Of a DNA stretch of 64,000 nt, positions 20,198 through 30,383 are shown in pieces. The stretch comes from Phymatolithon calcareum (lineage: Eukaryota; Rhodophyta; Florideophyceae; Hapalidiales): the NCBI GenBank assembly GCA_977006965.1, contig OZ345373.1, forward strand, positions 2,418,001 to 2,482,000, written 5' to 3'. The translations under genes were made by a program, and so were the position numbers. The notes under the pieces were generated by a model. The model ran no database searches and had not been told where the DNA came from. It was given only the letters and a program-made list of their open reading frames with translations. Each line of letters begins with the position of its first letter. Position 1 is the first letter of the stretch.

Positions 20198-20501
20198 GCA
20201 CCTTCTTTCGTGCGGCGCATGGGATTTACTCGCGAAATGAAACTTGGCATTCATGTCACTGGGGTCATCGTTCAGAGTCCGCGTCCCAGAGAAGAATCGC
20301 GGCGTCCGTGCGGCAGAGCATGCGCCGTTCTTTCCGTAGTCGTAAGATTGCACCTTCTCTCGTGTTGCACACGGGGTTTGCCCAAGGAATGAAACGCGGC
20401 ACTCATTTCACTGGGCTCATCGCGTAAAGTCCGCGTTCTAGAGAAGAATCGCGGCGTCTGTGCGACAGAACTTGAGCCGCTCTTTCCATAGTCGTAAGAT
20501 T
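20198..20501. repeat. Tandem duplication, two 152-bp units
   Basis: Unit 1 (20198-20349) and unit 2 (20350-20501) both run from GCACCTTCT to GTCGTAAGATT and share AGAGAAGAATCGCGGCGTC with about 20% divergence and little or no length change. On the minus strand both units can be read with similar residues (ARTPRFF / AQTPRFF), but no ATG-led gene is clear. Confidence 0.82.
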
Positions 20502-21456
20502 ACTATTAGAGGCGTTCACAGCTATTGGGCGGTCGTTTCCTAGTGTTGGAGTTGAATCGATGCGTGCTGCTATACATTCTCATCGTCGAGTTCGTCGAGC
20601 GAATCACGTGCACTCGGCAGAAGATATATGTGGTGGAGGTAGTTCCTGACTCAAGCTTTTCATTTGAAGAGCTGTGCACATAAGAACACTCTTTTCTTAC
20701 CGCAGGCATTTGATACTTTTCTTTAAACGATCCGGGGCCCTCAAAGTGTAACAAGACAGCTTCTCGTGCCTTCATCGCCTTGAAGTATTAAACGTTGAAC
20801 TCATTCAAAGTGTTCTTGATTCTTAATTCTCTTCCCTTAGGGCTCTAGTAGGTCCTCTTGCATTTGCATTCAATGCGGTTAGGTGTCTCTGCAAAGCAAT
20901 CAGCTCCATTACGGCGTTGGGTCCTTAGCATGCACTTAGATCCCATTTCCTCCACGGAAGGTCCCGATAGAACGTCCAAGTCATCTTAGTCTCATTGCTC
21001 GTTCACTTATGTGGAGGATGTCTGATAACATACCAAGATTTTCTACCGGTATCTTGTTGCTTCATAGAAAACCTAGGTGATGCGTTGGGAGCTCTATGAG
21101 GACGGACCAAGAAACGGAATATGAATGCAAAAGACTTTCTGGGCCCTCACAGGGAGAGAAATTCGAATTAAGGAAACATTAGAAGGAGAGTAGAGAAATG
21201 AGTATCGAAAACAGCGAGAAGCTGCCCTGTTACTCAATTTGAGGCTTTGGGAGCTTTTAAAATAAATCAACATATATCCCCCGTTTGGAGCTTTTAAATA
21301 AATCCTTACATATCCCATCATCTCCCTCTCTCCTCTTTACAACATTGCAAGTTCGGTTTTTGTTGCTTATCATCAAATCTTGTGTCAGGCCCTCGCTCGC
21401 GCCTGATATTCCATTATTAAGGCTGGAGGAGACCTTGAAAGGAGCTAACCTGTACT
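20502..21456. other. Unassigned DNA
   Basis: No gene is recognised. A local direct repeat TTTGGGAGCTTTTAAA / TTTGGAGCTTTTAAA occurs near 21245 and 21284. Confidence 0.3.
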
Positions 21457-21721
21457 AAATGTTGTTGTTCTTTCTTTCTTTTATTGCGGGATTTATCAGA
21501 GCTGGTAAACAACTCCACATCCTTACGGCTCCAGTAGACTTAACAGATACGAGTGGTACTTGATGTCACAACAGCTGCCCAAGCTGCACAATGTGCAGAC
21601 CTTGGGGAAGCTTAACATCTATATCGCTACATAGCCAATCTTCAATCGCCGTCCTTCAAAGGGATGCCCCGGGTTGGAAACCATTTAGGACGCTCACGGT
21701 AGCTAGTCAAATGTTGTTGTT
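21457..21721 (-). mobile_element. Retroposon family E with 13-bp target-site duplication
   Basis: The body 21470-21708 is flanked by a perfect direct repeat AAATGTTGTTGTT (21457-21469 and 21709-21721). Read on the minus strand, the body ends in an A/GAAAG-rich tail. Part of it matches the short copy at 13287-13376. The perfect duplication suggests a fairly recent insertion by target-primed reverse transcription. No long frame is present, so it is either a SINE-like element or a 5'-truncated LINE. Confidence 0.75.
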
Positions 21722-22599
21722 ATGATATCATGTTCTCCTTATGGTATGCAGTTGCGAGTTTCAAGATTACTCTGATCAACACAGTGGTTGTGCAATCGGC
21801 CACATGACAAAGATCGAAATCACGTTGTTGATACAAAACACCGAAACGAGCCATATGCAACGTAAATGCTCCTACATGAATAATCTCTTCTCAGACCTTC
21901 TTCGTACTTAATCTGCTGCGCTCTTCAATGTTTTAATATGTTGTACCGCCACGTCGAGGGAGTACTGTCCTTAATCCAATAGCGCGCATGAATAAAAGGT
22001 TCCCTTAGCGTACGCCAAGGCGCAACATCAGTTCGCGATTGTGGCTATCGCGGCTGGTGTTACGAAGTTCAGTGTCTTCATATGTGTGATGTGTACTTTT
22101 AATACCGTTGACAGATTCGGGTGGTGGTTCCAATGGCTGCAATAGAGTACGTGGCATTTCAGCGGATCATTTACAACTTCTATTGGGTCCTGACGGTGTT
22201 GAATATCCGTCTTACCGAGACCAGCTGTCACTGACTTTCTCGTGCTACACAACGTCTTAATTCATTTGCACGGGTTGTTGAGCACACGATGCGGCGAGAC
22301 GAAACCGTCGTGCGGTGCCCACTGCCTCGAAAAGCCACTGTAGGGGGATGGAAAATCGGCACAATGACTACGACAGTCTCCAGCGAATAAAAATGTCTCC
22401 GGTATCCATATGTTGTGTTTACGCCGCACGTGTTGACCGCCATTCATGTGGCTGAGATGCGCAGCGATTTCCTAACTGGTCGATTATTTTTAAAACTCCA
22501 CAGGACGACATATTGCTATGCTATGCTGCGCGCGTGATCGTCCACATCCGTGGCCTACTTAAGAACTCTTCTTCCCCAATAAGTTCCCAGTACCCATCG
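21722..22599. other. Unassigned DNA
   Basis: No gene or clear element is seen. Confidence 0.3.
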
Positions 22600-23470
22600 A
22601 AAACAAAATTTCACGTTGGTACTACTTCCGAGCCTTGGAGTTACGTCCAACACGACCCCTGTACCTCCATTGCCGATGACGACAGTGACTTTTCTAGAGC
22701 CCCTGGAGCGACGCTTACCCACCGGCTCCGACGATGATCGTAGTCATTTCTGCTCCCGCCACAGCTCCAGTGACCAATGGAAGGACCGACACCTCTGCCG
22801 ACGCTCGCTCACTTGCAGCCCGCAGAAAGAAGAACAAATAGAGGGGAAGGCCTGGACGATGATGACGTGAGTATGCATGACAAAGAGGAAGACAAGGTCA
22901 ATTACCGTTCTGCGCGAGAACTGAAGAAGTTCGTTGATGCATGCCACACGATGCGCGTAGTCCAAGACGGTTTTTCCCGCAGCTCTTCACCCAACACTCT
23001 GAAGTGGATTTTCGTATGAAGCCAGATGTCATCGATGACCCGTACCCCGCGCAGTACTTGACGCATCATCCCGTTCCGGAGGATGTGCAAGACATAATGA
23101 AAGCGTTTTCGGGTCAGCCGCGATACTCACTGTGTTGAGGAATCATTGTCGCTGTGCAGAAACGGCTTGATGCACAGCGACGTTGATATCTTGACTCAGT
23201 GCGAATCGCATGCGAGCTGGGAACACTTTCAAGGTCTCTACGAATCCAAGTGTCGTGTTCTTCGAATAACCACGTTTAGTCTCGGCCGAAGATTGCTTCT
23301 CCGAAGAACACTACCCTGTGATGACACGGCAAAAACGTTTTTGCAGTTGAGTAGAAGACCTGCAGCAGACTGGTTCGCGTGTGTTTCGCTGCTCCAAAAG
23401 CCGCCCAGGCAGGGGATAGAACAGCGAGACGTGCTATAGTCTCTGCTCCTGGAACTGCACTGACCGTGAC
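22600..23470 (+). mobile_element. Possible upstream part of a degraded LINE
   Basis: Protein-like stretches in changing plus-strand frames (about 22777-23019, 22941-23138 and 23146-23439) lead into the recognisable reverse-transcriptase end at 23471. None has a domain that I recognise alone. Assignment to the same element is inference from position and strand. Confidence 0.35.
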
Positions 23471-24284
23471 GTGAAGGGAGCCACCAACATCGCCGTCAAG
23501 CCAAAAGTACTACCTTCGCTTGAGGTCGGCATGCACAATATCGTGCAGCAAGAATCAGGAATAGCTTGCACTGGCGAAGAACTGGAATGGAATATGTTTA
23601 TCTCGCCCGTCGCATCACGTGCAGAGTCCTTGGCGGACAAACTTGTCAAGGCCGCAAAACGGAATGCTGCACAAGCCGCTTTAGAGCACGTTCACATGGG
23701 AACAGCAGACATGGAAAACATCAGCAACTTCAAGTATCTGGGAGTGCTGTAGCCCGCCGACGGAGACCCGATGGTCCCCGTCAATCACCGCGTTGCAATA
23801 GCCTTGTCTCGCTTCCAAGAACTCAAAGGGATTCTTACGGAAAAGATCCTACCCCAGGATCTCCGATTACCTATCCTGCGCTCCTCTGTCCTATCAACTC
23901 TCCTCTACGGTTTGCGAATCATGGAAGCTAACTGAACATGTTCGCAAAGAACTATATCCACAGGCGCCAAGATGTTGTCCAGAATATCGGGAAGAAAAAT
24001 CGCCAACAAGGCTAGGGACCCCACTATCGATGTGGTATTGTGCGCCAGAGACATACGAAGGCGTTGGCTTTGACACATTCTTAGGGTGGACGAAAGTCGC
24101 TTGGTTCGTCAAGTGCTACTTCACTGCGTCCGACCAAGCCCAGAGTCAATCTTTGACGACATCCCGGACCTCGACGTGCAAGCAGCAGTCAAACTGGCAA
24201 GAAATAGATTAGAAAGGGAGAAGCTTAGGCCCTCAAAGTGTTGCTAGCCCCACAAGGGGAATACGCAAAATGAATGAATTATCT
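23471..24284 (+). mobile_element. Degraded LINE: reverse-transcriptase C-terminal region and 3' tail
   Basis: The plus strand shows the late part of a LINE reverse-transcriptase polyprotein in several frames: ISNFKYLGVL, then VNHRVAIALSRFQELKGIL and LSTLLYG, then a broken RLVRQVLLHCVRPSPES segment and a terminal EKLRPSKCC, followed by an AATGAATGAA tail. Frameshifts and stops break it at several points (for example after 23752), so it is inactive. The same end (RLVRQALLQSVRPTPES, then a GGCCCTC...AATGAATGAATG tail) recurs at 41640-41868, which defines one family. Confidence 0.8.
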
Positions 24285-24825
24285 CGCGCTGTTCAAAATT
24301 TTATATTTTACTGTAATGTCATCTAGAGCTCCAACACCACCGGAAAAAGGATTCAAAGTCTTGCAAGAGTGTTCGTAGGTCCATCACATTGCCAACAGGT
24401 GTCCCGAACATCAAAAGACGTAGGTAAATCTGGTGTAGATAGTAAACCGGTCAACGTTGTTCCAGAGAGATACTGAGTGTCACTCTCGGATGAAAGACTT
24501 CGCCTTCTACTTGGTGCTAATACTGGCGCTGCTGTTTCATGTGCACTTCAAGCGCTCCTTGAGCAGATAAAAAAAGCGAAGCACAGGCTTCTTTGCACGC
24601 ACTGGTTATTTCACCGCTTCCCATATCCCTGGCAAGAACAAGCAAGAAACGAAGATTCCGAACTCGATGAATCTCTCACAGTTATCTCAAACTTAATGTC
24701 CAAGCAACGACTTGCCGATATTCAAAAAGAGATGCTGGAAATGGCAGTTGATACCGTCCAAAGAAAATGTCCGAAATCAAAATGAAAACGTAAGCGAAGG
24801 ATTGTAGCGCAACGAAAAGTCTCTC
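24285..24825 (+). other. Unassigned DNA with a protein-like remnant
   Basis: A 102-codon open stretch (24477-24785) without a usable ATG reads as a helical, charged polypeptide (for example LADIQKEMLEMAVDTVQRK). It is not recognised and lies between two retroposon tails, so it may be part of an element. Confidence 0.3.
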
Positions 24826-24880
24826 AGGTGCAATGATAATTGACTAAGGGAGCTTCAATAAAACAGAAATCCATCCATCC
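24826..24880 (+). mobile_element. Retroposon 3' tail with ATCCATCC end
   Basis: It matches the tail at 17865-17930 (GGTGCAATGATAATTGAC, GGGAGCTTCAAT, AAACAGAAATCCATCC). The Tc1/mariner derivative is inserted ten bases downstream. Confidence 0.6.
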
Positions 24881-24889
24881 TTGAGCAGA

Positions 24890-26465
24890 TACAGTCCCCG
24901 AAATTGGATTACGGACACGTGGACGAGATAAAAGATTGGCCTGCCCCACGGCCCATTTTAAAAATTAATTTTATGGTATCGAAGCGCACATAATGCAAAA
25001 GTAATTGACAGAGTTTGAAGGCTCTACGCTGACTTCATCGCATCCAGATGCGCAAAATAGAATTACGGACAGTTTTTTCGCACGAAACTCAATTACGGAC
25101 AGTTAACAAAAAGATCACCTCAAGTTTAAACGGAAAGTCACTAGTTCCTCAAAATGCGTCCTTCACGCTCTATGAAGTCAACACATCGCTTCGGCATTGA
25201 TATATTCAGCTTTCTAATAGTTGAATCTTCGATATTGCTCAAAAAATTAATGCCCTCTTTTCTAAGCTCTTCCATGCTTTTAAACTGCCGAAAACCCTTG
25301 TAAACTTCCAGGACGAGGGTGCCCAGAGATTCTCGACTATGTTGAGATCGGGAAACTAAAGCCGGACACGGGAGAACGTTGACGAAATTATCAGAAAACA
25401 AGTCTTTTTGGTGCTAGCTGTCGTGGCTCGGAGCATTATCCTGCCGAAATATCCAGTCATCGGGACAGTTTTCCTCTGTAAACGGCAGTAAACACTGCGT
25501 TAGAACATTGTACTTGTCTTAAGAATTCATTCTCCCGTTAACGACGCAAATACTCCAAAAGCCCCGGCTTAAAAGCTGTCACATGCAAGCGCTCGAAAAA
25601 TGAGCGAAGGACCACATCGCTTGGAGGGCTTACTGGAAGACGGTGGACTTCTACGACGAAAAGAAGTTCCATCTGGATGGCCCCGAGGGGTTTACATACT
25701 ACTGGCACGACTAAAGAAAGGAAAAGGGCTACTTTTTGAAGCGTCAAAATGGAGGTGGTCCATCATGATATGGGCTGCCATGTCTTGCGATGGGCTTTCG
25801 AGTATTTGCGTCGTTAACGGGAGAATGAATTCTTAAGACAAGTACAATGTTCTAACGCAGTGTTTACTGCCGTTTACAGAGGAAAACTGTCCCGATGACT
25901 GGATATTTCGGCAGGATAATGCTCCGAGCCACGACAGCTAGCACCAAAAAGACTTGTTTTCTGATAATTTCGTCAACGTTCTCCCGTGTCCGGCTTTAGT
26001 TTCCCGATCTCAACATAGTCGAGAATCTCTGGGCACCCTCGTCCTGGAAGTTTACAAGGGTTTTCGGCAGTTTAAAAGCATGGAAGAGCTTAGAAAAGAG
26101 GGCATTAATTTTTTGAGCAATATCGAAGATTCAACTATTAGAAAGCTGAATATATCAATGCCGAAGCGATGTGTTGACTTCATAGAGCGTGAAGGACGCA
26201 TTTTGAGGAACTAGTGACTTTCCGTTTAAACTTGAGGTGATCTTTTTGTTAACTGTCCGTAATTGAGTTTCGTGCGAAAAAACTGTCCGTAATTCTATTT
26301 TGCGCATCTGGATGCGATGAAGTCAGCGTAGAGCCTTCAAACTCTGTCAATTACTTTTGCATTATGTGCGCTTCGATACCATAAAATTAATTTTTAAAAT
26401 GGGCCGTGGGGCAGGCCAATCTTTTGTCTCGTCCACGTGTCCGTAATCCAATTTCGGGGACTGTA
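24890..26465. mobile_element. Palindromic Tc1/mariner derivative with 664-bp inverted arms
   Basis: The element body 24892-26463 is bordered by TA on both sides (24890-24891 and 26464-26465), the target duplication of the Tc1/mariner superfamily. It starts CAGTCCCCGAAATTGG and ends with the reverse complement. The arms 24892-25555 and 25800-26463 are equal in length (664 bp) and almost identical; I found one difference, T versus C near 24928. A unique 244-bp centre (25556-25799) separates them. Each arm carries three copies of ATTACGGACA, probably transposase binding sites of the IR/DR type. The normal left half, with the DNA-binding domain, is missing and replaced by an inverted copy of the right half. 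The ends could still be moved by a transposase supplied elsewhere. Confidence 0.92.
25634..26214 (+). pseudogene. Broken Tc1/mariner transposase (catalytic half only)
   Basis: In the centre and right arm the plus strand shows parts of a Tc1-like catalytic domain: YDEKKFHLDGP with the first acidic residue, IWAAMSCDG and VNGRMNS, then FRQDNAPSH with the second acidic residue, and a segment matching the LWGTLV...RQF region around the third. A stop follows WHD, there is a frameshift before the IWAAM segment, a stop after NGRMNS, and one after PSHDS. The last 86 codons (25954-26214) are open and are repeated exactly on the minus strand at 25141-25401. The N-terminal helix-turn-helix half is absent. 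No function as an enzyme is possible. Confidence 0.88.
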
Positions 26466-27451
26466 TCTTTCCAAAGTTTTACGTCATGAAAGAAGTTGGA
26501 AATGGGAACTCGCGAACCAATGAATGAAGTCCAAGTCTTTTTCCGCCTTACAGTGACGTTTGGGCGCCGTCCCTGTGCGGTATAGAGCTTAGCCCGCCGT
26601 TTGAAACTGTATGCACCCTAAAAATCCGCGCGGGACATTGAAGACCACAAAAGAAAGGAAAAAAGAAAGAAATACCATTTGGGGTATCGCAGTCCCTCTG
26701 GGTATAAGCTGCATCATGTTTCTGCGATGCCAAGTTGCCGATACTCTTCTGACGTGGATTTCAATTTGCCAATACTATGCGCACCATGATGTTGCGCACA
26801 GTATTCAAATTAAAATCTACAACGCCATGATGATGATGTCGATCGCGTCGTAGTCTTTTCATCTTGAATAGCTCGCGACTGAGAAATTTAGCACAATATA
26901 GACTTTGTCTTGTTTGTTACATGAGGGTGATGTGCCATTGTGAGGGAGACCGTGGAGTTGGGTACTTCACTTTCGACCGATTTCAGAGTGGACGGACAAA
27001 CAGGAATGACTTCCAAAGCCGCAACCAGAACATGAAACAAGTCTTGCAGTCTCGTCCTCCTGCAAAACTTTCTGAGCTGCTCGCCAGGACAGGACAGAGC
27101 GAAGAGCAAAAATCTCGATAACAACGTGTACAAGCTCGTTTGCAATGAACAGGCATCACAAGAGCACTCAAGGGTACTCCTAGTAGCAGCGGTAGTGGTT
27201 GAAACATTCTTCAGTCGTTGCGTGATACCGTTCCAGTATTGGGCATGTGCACCATGTGGCTGGGGGCTGTGGAAGCGGTAGTGCATACCTGTTCCATTTC
27301 AAAGGCTCATAGTAGCTTCAACGACGCGAGATCATTACTGCCATATGGGGTATATCATAAAGATTCTAGTTCTGCACGTAGTATCGAGACTTTTTGCCCT
27401 CAACAGCCACGTCGAGCGAGACGATATTGTAGTGCGGATATTGGGATACTG
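26466..27451. other. Unassigned DNA
   Basis: No gene is recognised. Open frames on both strands near 26864-27286 overlap each other and have no known domain. Confidence 0.3.
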
Positions 27452-27760
27452 TCTGGAATGCAAACCCCTTCGAAACCGTTCTTGTCGCCGATCGAAGGAG
27501 AGTGCGCCAGTTGATCTGAGGCGATCGCATGATGCGATAGCTTGCATGGCGCTGATGCATAGAATACTCCACCTGCTGCTGTCGAACACAACGAGCGCAG
27601 TATATCTTGTCAATTAGTGTTGGCCATCCTCTTTACGACCGATCGACAGATGGCCATTCTATGCATCAGCGATATGCAAGCTATCACATCAACTGGAGCA
27701 TTCGTCTTCGATCAGCTTCAAGAACGGTGCCGAAGGAGTGCGCATTCCAGACGGAAAATA
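27452..27760. repeat. Imperfect inverted repeat with arms of about 115-130 bp
   Basis: The left arm (about 27452-27580) and the right arm (about 27640-27760, reversed) share TGTCTGGAATGC / CGTCTGGAATGC, GATCGAAG, CCAGTTGAT and GCTGATGCATAGAAT in the same order with substitutions and gaps. The loop is about 60 bp. It is older than the near-perfect hairpins elsewhere. Confidence 0.6.
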
Positions 27761-29108
27761 GGTCACACGTGCTTTGGAGTGTGCATGTGAGGTGGCAAAG
27801 TTTCAGTGCGCTCTCGCTCTGGAAGCAATGAGAGTGAACGAAAGGGAAGAGAGAGGGAGTGTGATGTGTTGGTGCATTCCAGGGTGCAAGAAGGAAATTT
27901 CCTCTCGGCAGGCGGGACAGGTTTTGATTCATTAGATGGAAGCTGGCACCGAATTTTGGTACCTACGTGCAAGAAACAGGAACGTAGATACAAGAGTGTT
28001 AACGTGGTTTGTGTTGTGATCCGGTACGATTTGCGTGCGCACAAATCGTGGAAAAGATACGAGGCGGAATGTTGCGGGATTCGGTGGGCGAGTACGGTCG
28101 CGAATTGGATGGATGAGAGGCGCGTAAGCAAACAACGTTTTCTCAGATTTGCATTGGTCTTTGTTCCTGTGGTGGCTTATCTGCAGCGCGCAAACTGGAG
28201 AACGAGAAGCGGGAGAGGTGCACAGCGTGTGGGGCAATATAGATAGTAAAGTTGGTGAGCGGGACTGACTTGACGCACTGAGCGCGATGATGTGTCTGCT
28301 ACGGAGAGGAAACTGTTACGAGAAGTAAAAACTACTCTTGCAGATATGCAGTAGTGATGCCTGGCATTGCCTTGCGCAGTTCCCAAGGACTCGTGACCAA
28401 TCGTTGCAGAGGAGCGTGGCATGCATACTGTACAATTCGTCGACTGTTTCAACCCGATATGCTAGGCGGCGGTGATCTGGGAATTATCGTTGGACGATGA
28501 TGTGAACTGGACGTTATTACCCTACGTGATGTGTATGTATTATGGCAGCACTACTGTATTACGATCTGCGACACATGGCAAGCCCGCATGAAACAGACGT
28601 GAAGATCTTTGGATCCGGAGTACCGTACCAGACCTAATTAAAGTTGCTTTACATCTCGCTGGCGATCACACACATGATGATGATGTGGTAGAGCTGATAT
28701 AGCCTCCAAAAGATTGGAGACCCCCTTCAGGAACGAGTCAAGAATATATGAATGAAAGAATGGACAAATGAAAGAAGAGGACTGTAGCGTGACGCATGAG
28801 ACAGAAGGTAACAGCATTTCTCTACAATGGAAGGGAGATGTGATTCATTTGAGGCAGATGCAGTTTCACTGGCGAGATGCTTCGGGAATACGACGAGCAA
28901 AGCATTGGGTGCGATGCACTGATGTGGCATTTCGCAGCGCGTTGCTGTCCTGCTGAGCAAAGTGTAGGGAAGAGGTTAAGTTTTTGGAAAACAATGTGAG
29001 TAAATTGCAGAAGAGGAATTATCCATATTCAGTTGTTTCAAAACAGACAAAAGAGAACACAAATCATGATCGAATGACTGTGCAGGTGCCAATAAAAAAT
29101 GCAAAGTC
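27761..29108. other. Unassigned DNA
   Basis: No gene is recognised. Overlapping open frames on both strands at 27763-28246 show no domain. Confidence 0.3.
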
Positions 29109-29178
29109 GTACTGCTGCACGCAAAATTGCATTGTCAAGTGCGAAAAATTGCAGCAGTACAATACAGTACTGTATATT
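29109..29178. repeat. Hairpin followed by a TACAGTACTGTA palindrome
   Basis: GTACTGCTGCA (about 29110) pairs with TGCAGCAGTAC (about 29150), with further partial pairing inside the loop. ATACAGTACTGTAT follows immediately as a 14-bp perfect palindrome. Confidence 0.55.
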
Positions 29179-29926
29179 GCACCAAAGCTCCGGTAATCTA
29201 GTATAACGTACCTCCCATGCAAGCAGAGCAAAACAATTTCAGAAATAACTGTGAAACAGTGAGCAACCTTGCCCTATGATACCGTCGTTCCCGGGCCTCG
29301 CGAGAAACAATTTACCTCTGGGCGGGGCGGAGGCGCATCACAACCTAGTTCCTCTCATTCCACCATGGTTATTTAGGGCTCTGTGGAACTGGAAAAGGAA
29401 ATCGCCAATCATTGTGCCGCGCAGACAGCGTACTGACGCGCCGCCGCCGCCGCTCCGCTGCCCCGCAATGCACGGCAGTCATGCCGCGTCAGGCCAACGG
29501 TGGATATGAACCGATGACCAATTGCAGCCGTTGCGTTGCGCACTGCATGGTGGCATGCGCTCAAGGCGCATGACAGTCAGGCGACGTCAGGCGGAGGCGA
29601 GGGCAGTGGCCGGCTGGGCGATTTCTTAGGTGGCTGTGTGTGGGACGGGCGTAGTGGCCGCAACGGAGCATGACAGCCATTTCGCGTCCCGTGGGTGGAA
29701 ACGGGAACTGGGTTACCGGTTGTACGTTGGAGCGTTCAGAGTATGGACTGTTGAGACATATGCCGTCATTGTGCGAGTGAATACGATCCAATTTGTAACT
29801 GAGTTACGCACACGGGAAGAACTGGCTTTCTACTGTGTATTTATATCAGGATAAATCGCGGCAGGAGACTGGCGCATTCCCGCCGCGTTGCGTTGGAGCT
29901 TAGTCACTTACATTTTCCCACCTTCT
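29179..29926. other. Unassigned GC-rich DNA
   Basis: No gene is seen. A short GCCGCCGCCGCC run lies near 29441. Confidence 0.3.
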
Positions 29927-30091
29927 ACTAGATAGAACAGCATCTATTGTATCTCGTCAATACAAATTGCAATCCCTCAGCCTGTTCACTTCATTTGGCG
30001 CCAAAACTGCAACGACCACCCGCCTTGGCGCCAAATGACAGGATGCGGGATTGCGAACTGTGCTGACGAGATATATGTTGCTCTATCTAGT
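29927..30091. repeat. Long imperfect hairpin containing two palindromic TTGGCGCCAA sites
   Basis: The outer arms begin ACTAGATAG and end CTATCTAGT. Inward pairing includes the ACGAG/CTCGT region, GCAATCCC against GGGATTGC, and ATTTGGCGCCAA (29993-30004) against TTGGCGCCAAAT (30025-30036), with mismatches between. TTTGGCGCC is an E2F-type core, but the sites may matter only as part of the stem. Confidence 0.62.
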
Positions 30092-30335
30092 CGTTGAGAG
30101 ATAGAGCAGCATGGCGAAAGGGTAAAATATGGAACAATGCGCGGCAACCAGGACGCATTCTGATTGCGCAGATGAAGGAAGGGGAACGATAGACGGCATG
30201 TCGCACTTCGCAACACATATAATACCCCCGAGACACGGAAATAGAATAGATCAACTGTGTAAATGGCCGTTCCGCAGCTCACAGCTTGTGCAACCACACA
30301 AAACTATGTCGCAATTTCGTTTGCGGAGCGGGACG

Positions 30336-30383
30336 CAGGATTATGACGGAGGGAAACATCATGTTTCCCTCCGTCATGGTCCT
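30336..30383. repeat. Palindrome with perfect 17-base core arms
   Basis: ATGACGGAGGGAAACAT (30343-30359) and its reverse complement (30361-30377) flank a single C. Pairing extends outward to CAGGA/TCCTG with two mismatches. Confidence 0.85.

Noticed and set aside
24477-24785. 102-codon frame as an independent gene
   Set aside because: It starts at a GTG, has no upstream ATG, and lies between retroposon tails; more likely an element remnant.
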